Positions 18,587 to 27,466 of a DNA stretch of 64,000 bases are shown piece after piece. The notes below the pieces were generated by a model, which did no database searches, had not been told where the DNA came from, and saw only the letters and a program-made list of their open reading frames with translations. Location: NCBI GenBank assembly GCA_913056495.1, contig CAJXMO010000012.1:1-64000 (forward strand). The letters are read 5' to 3'. Position 1 is the first letter of the stretch. The number at the start of each line of letters is the position of its first letter. This stretch comes from an uncultured Alteromonadaceae bacterium. Lineage in GTDB: Bacteria; Pseudomonadota; Gammaproteobacteria; Enterobacterales; Alteromonadaceae. Position numbers and translations under genes: made by a program.

Positions 18587-19054
18587 CTAAAGCCAGCGTC
18601 GAACGCTGGCTTTATATTGTTTATACGCATCACCAAACTTAGCCAACATATAACGCTCTTCGGGTTTAATCTGAAAGCGATTCATATATAACCAATAAAA
18701 GACGAGCCCAACCATAGCCAGCCAGTTATTGAGAAAACAAAACCAACCAAACAAGATAAATAAAAACCCTAAATACATTGGATTGCGGGTAAATTGATAA
18801 ATCCCCTCTGTTACCAAGTGTTCAGTTGCATCCGGATGACGTGGATCCAGTGTTGTTCTGGCACGACGAAAACTAAAAGCACCGGATAAAACAATGAGCG
18901 TGCCAATCAAAACAAAAGCTATGGCCAGATAGTGACTGCCGCCTAAACTAAATTTCAACTGAGGCATTAGCCAAGCCACGGCTTTCATTATAGCTGCCGC
19001 AATAAACACCACGCCCACGGGAATAACTTTTAATTCAAGTTTATCCAACCCCAC
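18587..19054 (-). CDS. ICMT/phospholipid-methyltransferase-like membrane protein
   Basis: Small integral-membrane methyltransferase (155 residues) of the isoprenylcysteine-carboxylmethyltransferase-like family. The diagnostic segment is GIYQFTRNPMYLGFLFILFGW (about 84-104), where RNPMYLG forms the SAM-binding region; the end PEERYMLAKFGDAYKQYKASVRRW is also typical. Start is a GTG at 19054, supported by GGAGG six nt upstream. Substrate unknown. Its 3' end overlaps the ahpF terminator. Confidence 0.85.
   Translation of the reverse strand: MGLDKLELKVIPVGVVFIAAAIMKAVAWLMPQLKFSLGGSHYLAIAFVLIGTLIVLSGAFSFRRARTTLDPRHPDATEHLVTEGIYQFTRNPMYLGFLFILFGWFCFLNNWLAMVGLVFYWLYMNRFQIKPEERYMLAKFGDAYKQYKASVRRWL
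18589..18613. terminator. Terminator shared by ahpF and the convergent methyltransferase gene
   Basis: AAAGCCAGCGT (18589-18599), loop CGA, ACGCTGGCTTT (18603-18613). The hairpin lies inside the last codons (RRWL-stop) of the minus-strand gene ending at 18587, so one structure serves as coding sequence and as ahpF terminator. Confidence 0.75.
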
Positions 19055-19124
19055 TCACACCTCCATTTTATTTTGATTGTTTGCAGAGCGCCATGTATCG
19101 CACTAAAGGCTACCCAGAGTGAAA

Positions 19125-19138
19125 CGGGCAAAAGCCCG
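19125..19138 (-). terminator. Small GC hairpin after the hybrid kinase gene
   Basis: CGGGC-AAAA-GCCCG, just beyond the stop of the minus-strand kinase gene. On the minus strand GCCCGTTT follows the loop, giving a short weak terminator. Confidence 0.45.
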
Positions 19139-19140
19139 CT

Positions 19141-21879
19141 CTACAAACAATATTTTTGTAAACATTCAGCCAGTTTTTTCATATCCAAGGGTTTGGCAAG
19201 ATGCGCATTAAATCCAACTTCAACGGCTCTGGCTTTATCTTCTGGCATCACATCCGCTGTCAGCGCAATAACAGGTAAATCATCATAGTCTGCCACTTTT
19301 CTGATTTCGGTTGTCGCCTGATAGCCATCCATGACTGGCATCTGGCAATCCATCAAAACTAAATCAAACGCTTCTTTCTTAACTAACTCCAGCGCCAGTT
19401 GACCATTTTCGACCAATTTGACTTCACAGCCGTAAGTATTCAGCATTTCACTGATAACGATTTGATTAATTTCATTATCTTCAGCGACCAATAGTTTTTT
19501 ACCCGATAAATCCAACTGATTGGATTCCATTTTTTGCTCAGGAGGCTCAAAATTAATGCCTAATCTAACCCGGATAGTAAATACAGAACCTTTGCCTTTT
19601 TCACTTTCCAGCTCAATATCTCCGCCCATGAGTTGAGCCAGTTCTTTAGAAATCGCTAACCCTAAACCAGTACCACCAAATTTACGTGAGGTTGACGCAT
19701 CCGCCTGAGAAAAAGCATTAAAAATTTCAGCCTGAGCTTTAGGGGTAATCCCTATACCTGTATCTTTCACAATAAACTGAACGGTCGCAAACGCTTTATC
19801 CCGCTCTATCAGCTCAGCCGATAAACAAATGCCGCCGGATTCGGTAAATTTAAGCGCATTACTGCATAGGTTTATTAAAATTTGTTCAATTCTGACAGGA
19901 TCACCTGTATACCAGAGCGACTCAGGCAAATTGTCTTTAACCTCCCAGGTCAGCTGTTTACGCGATATCCCGGACTCAAACATAATACGGATATGTTCAA
20001 GTGTTTGATGAAGATCCACATTAACTTGCTCTAATACCAGCTTTTCAGATTCAATTTTCGCAATATCTAAAATATCATTCACTATGCCTAGCAAGGTCGT
20101 AGAAGACTGCTCAATTTTATAAATATAGTTAGTTAATTCCTGATGTGACTGGGTTTGTCTGGCAAGCTGAGAAAATCCGATTACAGCATTTAACGGGGTG
20201 CGAATTTCATGGCTCATATTAGCTAAAAAACGGCTTTTCGCCAGATTAGCTTCGTCTGACTGTTGCTTTGCCTTTGCCAATGACACAGTCCGCTCTTCCA
20301 CCATATTATTTAATAAAAATTGACGGCTGTTCATCATCAGTATTAATAAAATCACAAAAGCGACAATAAAGAGCTGAGCAATTAATAAAACAAATGCAAT
20401 TTGATTGTGAAAATGGCTAATAAATTCAGGATTTACCTGTAAATATAACTGCCAAGGCTGGCCAACTTGTTCAAAGTTTTGAATAGTGACCTTATTTTGC
20501 TGATCTAACGACAGGCTAGCTGATCCTGTATTGCCGGAAAAGACCTTATTACGGCCTTTTTCAACCAGTTCATAAAAAAACATTTTTTTATGATTTGGTT
20601 TAATCGACTGAGCAATAACCTCTTCCACCATAAAAACACCAGTGGCATAGCCCATCAGCTCCCGTTGAAAAATCCGGCTGTCTTCATTTTCATAAATCAA
20701 CTGATAAACCGGAGCAAAAATCAGATAAGCAGATTCAGGTTGAGTGGATTGCACTAATTGTATAATCGGCGTTGCTTTGGGCACTGACTGATTAGCCGCC
20801 AAACTCAATACCTGCTTTCTATCCATCCGGGAATTTACATTAAACCCGATTGCTTGCCGGTTATTAGCCAGTGGGACAACATATTTGACAATAATCAGAG
20901 GGTCGTTTGCTTTCAGAGGCTCACCGCTTAAATTGGTTGTAAATTCATATTCAGCCGACAGAGCTTCAAAAAAGCGATTAGCCTCTGGTTGTGCAATTGT
21001 CTGATTCCAGGATAACGCCCGAATTGAATCATTTTTTTCCAAAATAGGCGTCGCTAACCTTTCAAACATGTGTCTGTCTATAGAAGGGTTATTTTGAATC
21101 AGATTTGCCAAGCCCTGAATATGAGCCAGACTCTCATTAATCTGGCGGTGTAAACTGTTGGATATAACATCTAATTCACGTTCAACTAAATCTTCCGCAT
21201 TCTGATTATTGTTAGTTGAAAAAATCAGGGTAATAAAGATCACTATGATAAATAAAAACAGAGGGGTAATAATCAATAAATAATCACGCTTACGGCTATT
21301 ATTCACCGATTTGAGGTTAATTAAAGCTAATAAAAACGGGGTTGCCAGCAAGACACCTAACGAGTCCCCGGCCCACCATAACACCACATTTTCCCAATGA
21401 TTATCAATGCTGTAATTCGGATTAAATAAACTTAGAGCGTAAACCCCGATATTGGATGAAATCAAATTCACCAATAAACCCACACCAAATACAAACACCA
21501 GTGCCAGCCTGTCTGATTTTAGTGCCAGTATATCCCCTGTGTAACGACGTAATACCAAACTGCCAACTGCAGCCTGAAGCGTAGAGCCAATCCCGATTAA
21601 AGCGACCTGATTCACTAAATCTGGTGAAATTGAATAAAAGCTAAAATCCGGCTGAGAAAAGAGGTTAAAACAAACCGAACTAATAAACACCGCAGGAAAA
21701 AATCGCCACCACCAGATATAACAACCCACCAGCGCAATCCCGGAAGGCAACCAAATAGGGACAACCTGAGTTTGTGCAGATATGTCGGACAATAAAACTC
21801 CGGCAAAGTAATAAGCAAATGCAAGCGCAAAATATAACCAAATATTTTTAGACGGGCCAATCAGACTGGGCACTAACAA
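19141..21879 (-). CDS. MASE1-CHASE hybrid sensor histidine kinase
   Basis: Inner-membrane sensor kinase of 912 residues. An N-terminal MASE1-type multi-helix sensor (about 10-215, with VVPIWLPSGIAL) is followed by a periplasmic CHASE-like domain (about 230-490), another helix (about 495-520) and a cytoplasmic HisKA/HATPase core with H557 in NMSHEIRTPLN. A receiver domain with D844 in LMDCQMPVMDG closes the protein. No HPt domain or cognate regulator is adjacent, so it must pass phosphate elsewhere. AAAGGAAGC precedes both a TTG (21879) and an in-frame GTG two codons later (21873); either may be the start. Confidence 0.93.
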   Translation of the reverse strand: MLVPSLIGPSKNIWLYFALAFAYYFAGVLLSDISAQTQVVPIWLPSGIALVGCYIWWWRFFPAVFISSVCFNLFSQPDFSFYSISPDLVNQVALIGIGSTLQAAVGSLVLRRYTGDILALKSDRLALVFVFGVGLLVNLISSNIGVYALSLFNPNYSIDNHWENVVLWWAGDSLGVLLATPFLLALINLKSVNNSRKRDYLLIITPLFLFIIVIFITLIFSTNNNQNAEDLVERELDVISNSLHRQINESLAHIQGLANLIQNNPSIDRHMFERLATPILEKNDSIRALSWNQTIAQPEANRFFEALSAEYEFTTNLSGEPLKANDPLIIVKYVVPLANNRQAIGFNVNSRMDRKQVLSLAANQSVPKATPIIQLVQSTQPESAYLIFAPVYQLIYENEDSRIFQRELMGYATGVFMVEEVIAQSIKPNHKKMFFYELVEKGRNKVFSGNTGSASLSLDQQNKVTIQNFEQVGQPWQLYLQVNPEFISHFHNQIAFVLLIAQLFIVAFVILLILMMNSRQFLLNNMVEERTVSLAKAKQQSDEANLAKSRFLANMSHEIRTPLNAVIGFSQLARQTQSHQELTNYIYKIEQSSTTLLGIVNDILDIAKIESEKLVLEQVNVDLHQTLEHIRIMFESGISRKQLTWEVKDNLPESLWYTGDPVRIEQILINLCSNALKFTESGGICLSAELIERDKAFATVQFIVKDTGIGITPKAQAEIFNAFSQADASTSRKFGGTGLGLAISKELAQLMGGDIELESEKGKGSVFTIRVRLGINFEPPEQKMESNQLDLSGKKLLVAEDNEINQIVISEMLNTYGCEVKLVENGQLALELVKKEAFDLVLMDCQMPVMDGYQATTEIRKVADYDDLPVIALTADVMPEDKARAVEVGFNAHLAKPLDMKKLAECLQKYCL

Positions 21880-22102
21880 GCTTCCTTTAGGATATATTCG
21901 AGAAATCTAGTTTCAGTTTAGTCGCTGAGCACAAAAGGTTAAATGCAAACCTGATATAAATTTGATTCAGAGCAGATTAAAAATCATAAGGGCTGTCTTT
22001 TTAATCTATTTTTCAGAATGCCCTGATAGTTTTTTTCCGTTTTCATTTAACCCGATTTTGGCTCAAACTGCTTGTATTGTTAATCAAAACGAGGAAAAGG
22101 CA

Positions 22103-22207
22103 ATGCGTAAAATTAAATCCTGGGTAAAAATCATCAAACCCAAACAACCGGCGAAACAAACATGTAACTATGCAAACAACTATTATGGTGATCAGGTTTG
22201 CCGTTAA
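22103..22207 (+). CDS. 34-residue basic small protein (putative)
   Basis: A short ORF preceded by GAGGAAAAGGCA, an excellent ribosome-binding site 5-10 nt before the ATG. Product: basic N-terminal half (MRKIKSWVKIIKPKQPAKQ) and a short tail with two Cys (TCNYANNYYGDQVCR). No recognised family. It lies alone between the divergent kinase and the katG remnant; a hairpin follows the stop (22230-22260, GCCCGGA/TCCGGGC). Coding status rests on the ribosome-binding site and composition only. Confidence 0.45.
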   Translation: MRKIKSWVKIIKPKQPAKQTCNYANNYYGDQVCR

Positions 22208-22284
22208 TCATAATAAATTGGCTTTACAGGCCCGGAAATAAATCAGTTGTCACTCCGGGCTTCACACATCTAATAACACCCCCT

Positions 22285-22303
22285 CAGGTAACCTCATTAC
22301 CTG
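22285..22303. repeat. Short palindrome in non-coding stretch
   Basis: CAGGTAA-CCTCA-TTACCTG within the 671-bp gene-free stretch 22208-22878. That stretch otherwise holds the hairpin at 22230-22260, the katG remnant and a terminator. Confidence 0.5.
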
Positions 22304-22402
22304 TCTGAGAAACAATTTGAACCGCCTGCTTAGACCAACACATCACTCTAAATCCACTTTTTAATAACCATATCAAATAAAAAGCAAACTACCTTTACCT
22401 AA

Positions 22403-22654
22403 CTACAACCGAATTACAGAAACGACTATAGCTCTGACAGCGACTATGCTCCGGCAGAAGCGTTAGTTGAAAAAGCGGATTTATTAGGCTTAACTGTACC
22501 GGAAATGACAGTATTAGTCGGTGGTATGCGTGGTTTGAATGCAAACTTTGAGCAATCAAGCCATGGTGTATTCACTAAACGTCAACACGCTCTGGTTTCG
22601 GCGAGTATTGCGGCAATTTGGCGGACTTTTGTAAGCATTGTTTTTCACCCCTGA
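22403..22654 (+). pseudogene. katG: Remnant of the catalase-peroxidase 3' end
   Basis: An open stretch with no start codon translates to residues typical of the KatG C-terminus: [20 protein letters not shown], then [37 protein letters not shown]. KatG proteins end with FRNY...PAE-LVD+[23 protein letters not shown]...HGVFT-RPG-LTNDFFVNLLDM. The match covers about 22412-22590 and then breaks down: the expected LTNDFFVNLLDM is replaced by an unrelated tail up to TGA at 22652. Everything upstream (over 650 codons) is missing. It is a decayed fragment, probably left by a large deletion. The genome may have another katG; this copy cannot work. Confidence 0.85.
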
Positions 22655-22750
22655 AATGCATGAATACAATATAAGCTAGGTTGGAGTTTATTTGGGAAGG
22701 TAGGCTCAGTACCAATATGCTCGCCTTTTATGAAGGCTTATTTTCAAGCA

Positions 22751-22778
22751 AAGGCAACCTAGAGTTGCCTTTTTTATT
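22751..22778 (+). terminator. Rho-independent terminator
   Basis: AAGGCAAC-CTAGA-GTTGCCTT followed by TTTTATTT. It lies 97 bp after the katG remnant and before the SNF2 helicase gene; it may be the original katG terminator surviving the loss of the gene. Confidence 0.8.
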
Positions 22779-22878
22779 TAGTCGCTTTTTATTTAGCCTT
22801 TTATTTAATCCACAACTTGTCTGTTTCTGCCGCATTTGTTAAGTTGCGAGTCTCTTTAATCTTGTCACTCCCTGATAC

Positions 22879-25800
22879 ATGGAAATTCCGGCGAATACTC
22901 CCGAGCTTGCGATCAAGTTATACCAAAGCTACCAAACCTTAAGCAAAGATGAGCAGCTGCTATTACGACTTTTAGCCATAGTTTATAAGCCGGTTAATAA
23001 ATCCCATTTGCGTAGTTTATTGGCATTAACCAATACAGCTGAACTGAGCCAAGTTGAAGATTTATCTGAATTTCTGTCCAATCAAAAACTAACCCATTTA
23101 TTCAATGAAAACCTACTACAGCAAGATACCAGTGGCATTCGGATAAATACTTTATTAATTAACAAACTGGCTGAAATAAGTGCGTGTTCGGGTGAGTTTA
23201 AACTATTAGTTAATATCGCTGAGCAAATCATGCCAGTCACCAGTGGTTTAAACTGGCAGGAGCAAAAACTCAATGAACACAGACTATTAAGAGACTTTTA
23301 TTATCTCGGAGAAATTAATAATTTTGAGCGCTTACTCAGTTTTCATAAAAACCCACAACAAGTTGACCGTCATAAAAATCAGGTTTTAGTCGAATTATTT
23401 TTTCAGCCTTTTGATTTAAAAAGCTTTTTAAAACTGCCGGATAAAATACAGTATCAGGCGTTTGCAGCCTGGCTTAAAAATCAGCAAATCCATGGTTATA
23501 ACAATACCTATTCGCTTGAATGTTTAGATCAGGTGGTTTACCACAATCCAAATAATCTTGAGCTTAAGAGTTTATTAACCGAACAATATTTATTAACTGC
23601 GAATTTAAGCTTATTTAAACAATGGCATAGGCAAGAAGCGTTAACGAGTTATTCGCTGCAACTCTCTGCAACTTATGAGTTATTAACCGGTAATCTTGAA
23701 CTTGCAATCCAATTATTTGAAAAATCGATTCAAGCCAAAAACAAATACGTCCGCCGTAAAAAACAATATTTAGCCGACTATTTCGGTTATTTTTATAAAC
23801 TGGCGTTAATGATTCAGGCTAATCAAGCTGAAATAAAACATTATGAAACCGCACTCAATCAAATTGATTTTGAGCAATGCGAACGGTCAATAAATGCTGA
23901 CTTTTGCCCACTCAGCCAATCTATGATCTGGGGTATTAATTGTTTGCAGTCAGGCAAAGCTTATTTGTTAGATATTGCCCGCTACCGCGATATTGAACCT
24001 CAATTGCCACTCATCTTCCATCTAATTTGTTTAACCTATGGTTTAACCAAAATTTGGCACAAAACAGACTTAACGACAGCCGATAAAAAACAACTCAAGA
24101 CTAGCCTGACATTTTTCCAACAGGCTGGCCTGAATTTATTTAGCTTAATGACAGAGCAGGTTTTGGCTTTTCCTGAGCTATTAGCAAACACCTCAGCCAA
24201 TCAGCAGCCAAACGAAAGCCAACCAACAGATAAGCTGATTAATTTTACCGTGCAAATTGCGCCTAAAGAAAAATGGGAACTGGCGCTTGATAAACTTATC
24301 GCACTGGAAAATAATCCGAAATCAACAACCGCAACAGAAGAACAACAAACACGCCTGATTTGGGAAATAACTCAAAGCCGATTTGGTATTAACCTAAGTC
24401 CAAAAGAGCAAAAACAGTCTAAATCTGGCTGGAGCAAAGGCCGGGCAGTGTCTCTTAAACGTCTGTACCACGAAGCCAGCAGTTTTGATTATTTAACCGA
24501 AAAAGACAGAAAAATTAGTACCGCTATCGGTTTACAACAAAGTTTTGGCTACTACAGCAAAAATGAATACTTTTTAGAAGGTGCAGAAGCTTTACTCGCC
24601 GCTGTTGGCGCGCCTAATCTATATTTAAATTATGATTTAAATAAACCCGTTGAGCTGATTGAAAAGCCACCCGAAATTTTAGTCAGTCAGCATGGTGAGC
24701 AAATTTGCTTTAGTCTGGAACAGACACCCGAGTTTGATTTAGATACCAGCATGCCTTATGCATTTTATGAAATTAACTCAAGCACTTGGGGCATTACTTT
24801 ATTTAATGCTCAGCACATTCAAGTCGCCCAGATTATTGGTGAAACCGGATTACTTGTACCTATTCAAGCCAAAGACAAAGCCTTAAAAAGTATTTCAGCA
24901 ATTGCACCACTTTTGAATATACATTCGGATATCAGTGAACTGGAAACCGGACTCGAAACCATAGCGCCTGATCCGCATTTATTTATTAATATTCAGCCTT
25001 ATTTGCAGGGGCTTGAATTTAATTGTGTGGTTATGCCATTTGGTGAACAAGGTCCGGCAATGAAACCGACAATCGGCAGCTTGAACTTAACCACTCAAAT
25101 TGATGGTAAAAGACTTGCCACCCTGCGAGACCTGATTGCAGAGCAAAAATTATTAGACGCTTTAGATAAATATTGTCCGGCGTTTTTAGCCATGCCGGAT
25201 ACCACTTTGCGTCAGGATGAAATGCAAGATGCGCTCGATACACTTGAACAGTTAGAGTCGTTGCTCAATCAAACGCCTGCGCCTTTTGCATTTAAGTTAC
25301 GCTGGCCAAAAGGCAAAAAGCTTAATTTATCTAAACCGTTAAAAGCCGAACACTTACAACTGGCCGTGAATAAAAAGCACGAATGGTTTGAGTTAGAAGG
25401 CCATTTGCAAGTTGATAATCAAGAGGTTATCGAACTCAAAAAATTATTAGAAACGGTTTCGGCAAGCAAAGGCCGATTTATTCAACTGGATAATAATCAG
25501 GTGCTGGCGTTATCTCAGGATTTACGTGCCAGACTGGAGCAAATAAACCATGCGACAGATCAAGGAGAATTCCATCCGCTCGCCAGCATTGCGGTTGATG
25601 AAGCAACCCAAGGCATGCGTTTAAAAACCCTGCACGCTTGGCAAGAACAAACGCAAAAAATGCATGAGTCCAATCAAATTAAACCCAAAGTGCCAAATAC
25701 TTTGCAAGCGCAATTACGCGATTATCAAATCGATGGATTTGTCTGGATGTCGCGCCTCGCTCATTGGGGAGCCGGTGCTTGTTTAGCCGATGATATGGGC

Positions 25801-27120
25801 TTAGGTAAAACCTTGCAGGCATTGGCTATTTTGCTGCAACGCGCACCAAATGGTCCGGCATTAATCATAGCGCCCACATCCGTTTGTTTTAACTGGGTAC
25901 AGGAAATCGAAAAATTTGCGCCTACCCTCAATATCAAACTATTTGCCGATTCAGTAACAGCCGATGCCAGAATCGAACTGATACACAATTTAAATCCGTT
26001 TGATTGTGTCATTATTAGTTATGGTTTATTGCAAAGAGAATGCGAATTACTCAGCAATGTGCACTGGTGTACCATTGTAGCGGATGAAGCGCAGGCCATT
26101 AAAAATCCACTCACTAAACGCAGTAAAGCCGCGTTTAAACTGACAGCTGATTTTAAAATCATAACCACAGGTACACCAATTGAAAATGATTTAACTGAGC
26201 TGTGGAGCTTATTTAAATTTGTTAATCCGGGTTTACTCGGCAATTTAAAAATCTTCGGAAAACGCTATATTCAACCGATTAACAATGCCAAAGAAGATAA
26301 ACAAGCGGCGCGTAAAGCGCAAAATGGTTTACGCCATCTAATTAAACCTTTTATCTTAAGACGGATGAAAAATCAGGTACTGACAGAATTGCCGCCGCGC
26401 ACCGATATTAATATAGCAGTTCATTTAAGTGAAAAAGAACAAGCCTTTTACGAAGCATTAAGACTCAGTGCACTCGAAAATATCAGTCAGGTCAGTAGCC
26501 AACAAACAAAAGCCGAACAAAGAATACAAATACTGGCCGAGCTGACCAAACTCAGACAAGCTTGTTGCCACCCTGAACTGGTTATGCCGAATAATAATTT
26601 ACCCAGTGCAAAACTCAATGCGCTCGACGAGCTGTTAGATGAACTCAAACAAAATAACCATAAAGCGCTAATTTTCAGCCAGTTTGTCGGCCATTTACAA
26701 CTTATTCGTCAGCATTTGGATAAAAAGCGAATTCGCTATCAATATTTAGATGGCTCTACCCCACAAAAAGACAGGCAAAGAGGCGTAAATGCGTTCCAAA
26801 GTGGGGTTGGCGATGTATTTTTAATTAGTTTAAAAGCCGGTGGATTTGGCTTGAATTTAACTGCGGCAGATTATGTGATTCATATGGACCCTTGGTGGAA
26901 TCCGGCGGTTGAAGAACAAGCCTCAGACAGAGCACATAGAATGGGTCAGCAAAGGCCGGTTACCATTTACCGCCTAATTGCCCAAAATACAATTGAAGAA
27001 AAAATTGTTTCACTACATCAACAAAAACGCGATTTGGCCGAACAGCTGTTATCCGGCAATGACACCGCACAAATGCTCTCTGTCGATGATATGCTGGCAT
27101 TATTAAAGAATACGTTTTGA
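22879..27120 (+). CDS. SNF2-family ATPase/helicase with long N-terminal extension
   Basis: Large (1413 residues) DNA translocase. The SNF2 core occupies about 940-1400: Walker A DDMGLGKT (971-978), DEAQ box (1069-1072), TGTPIENDLTELWSL, then the helicase C lobe with LIFSQFVGHLQL, DGSTPQKDRQRG, and motif VI ASDRAHRMGQQRPV. The first ~940 residues are helical and repeat-like (TPR-like stretches around 200-350) and lack a SWIM zinc signature; I do not recognise a domain there. Likely a nucleic-acid-remodelling enzyme similar to bacterial SNF2 proteins of Rad54/RapA type. Start ATG has no clear ribosome-binding site. Monocistronic, convergent with hipB. Confidence 0.93.
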   Translation: MEIPANTPELAIKLYQSYQTLSKDEQLLLRLLAIVYKPVNKSHLRSLLALTNTAELSQVEDLSEFLSNQKLTHLFNENLLQQDTSGIRINTLLINKLAEISACSGEFKLLVNIAEQIMPVTSGLNWQEQKLNEHRLLRDFYYLGEINNFERLLSFHKNPQQVDRHKNQVLVELFFQPFDLKSFLKLPDKIQYQAFAAWLKNQQIHGYNNTYSLECLDQVVYHNPNNLELKSLLTEQYLLTANLSLFKQWHRQEALTSYSLQLSATYELLTGNLELAIQLFEKSIQAKNKYVRRKKQYLADYFGYFYKLALMIQANQAEIKHYETALNQIDFEQCERSINADFCPLSQSMIWGINCLQSGKAYLLDIARYRDIEPQLPLIFHLICLTYGLTKIWHKTDLTTADKKQLKTSLTFFQQAGLNLFSLMTEQVLAFPELLANTSANQQPNESQPTDKLINFTVQIAPKEKWELALDKLIALENNPKSTTATEEQQTRLIWEITQSRFGINLSPKEQKQSKSGWSKGRAVSLKRLYHEASSFDYLTEKDRKISTAIGLQQSFGYYSKNEYFLEGAEALLAAVGAPNLYLNYDLNKPVELIEKPPEILVSQHGEQICFSLEQTPEFDLDTSMPYAFYEINSSTWGITLFNAQHIQVAQIIGETGLLVPIQAKDKALKSISAIAPLLNIHSDISELETGLETIAPDPHLFINIQPYLQGLEFNCVVMPFGEQGPAMKPTIGSLNLTTQIDGKRLATLRDLIAEQKLLDALDKYCPAFLAMPDTTLRQDEMQDALDTLEQLESLLNQTPAPFAFKLRWPKGKKLNLSKPLKAEHLQLAVNKKHEWFELEGHLQVDNQEVIELKKLLETVSASKGRFIQLDNNQVLALSQDLRARLEQINHATDQGEFHPLASIAVDEATQGMRLKTLHAWQEQTQKMHESNQIKPKVPNTLQAQLRDYQIDGFVWMSRLAHWGAGACLADDMGLGKTLQALAILLQRAPNGPALIIAPTSVCFNWVQEIEKFAPTLNIKLFADSVTADARIELIHNLNPFDCVIISYGLLQRECELLSNVHWCTIVADEAQAIKNPLTKRSKAAFKLTADFKIITTGTPIENDLTELWSLFKFVNPGLLGNLKIFGKRYIQPINNAKEDKQAARKAQNGLRHLIKPFILRRMKNQVLTELPPRTDINIAVHLSEKEQAFYEALRLSALENISQVSSQQTKAEQRIQILAELTKLRQACCHPELVMPNNNLPSAKLNALDELLDELKQNNHKALIFSQFVGHLQLIRQHLDKKRIRYQYLDGSTPQKDRQRGVNAFQSGVGDVFLISLKAGGFGLNLTAADYVIHMDPWWNPAVEEQASDRAHRMGQQRPVTIYRLIAQNTIEEKIVSLHQQKRDLAEQLLSGNDTAQMLSVDDMLALLKNTF

Positions 27121-27172
27121 CAGGCTGGAAGGATTGTCTGAAACACCGCCAATATCACAGCGTCCGTAAATA

Positions 27173-27466
27173 TTATTTTAAAACAATGCCCAGTTTCATC
27201 CCCATAGGTTTAATGACTTTATTAATGGTTTGAATGGATGGATTGCCACTGTCGCTTTCTATATTTTGTAAACTCCGGCGGCTAATTTTAATTAACTCAG
27301 CATACTTTGCTTGAGTTAAACCGGTTAAGGCACTGCGAAATTGGGCAACCGCTTCGCCTAAGGTTATCTCGTTTGCATTCAGTTTATTTAAAATATCATC
27401 TCGCAAAGCTTCCCGCTCGCTCGGGGTTAACTTTTTTCTGACTTTACTCATACGCAGTTTATCCAT
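27173..27466 (-). CDS. hipB: HipB-like Xre-family antitoxin
   Basis: 97-residue HTH protein. The Xre HTH spans about 50-90 (LTGLTQAKYAELIKISRRSLQNIES, then GNPSIQTINKVIKPMGMKLGI). A charged N-terminal extension (MDKLRMSKVRKKLTPSERE) precedes it. Its start lies inside the last codons of hipA (19-bp overlap, different frame), so the two are translationally coupled. Here the antitoxin gene follows the toxin gene, the reverse of E. coli hipBA. It should neutralise HipA and bind the operators at 28825-28924 (inference). Confidence 0.88.
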   Translation of the reverse strand: MDKLRMSKVRKKLTPSEREALRDDILNKLNANEITLGEAVAQFRSALTGLTQAKYAELIKISRRSLQNIESDSGNPSIQTINKVIKPMGMKLGIVLK

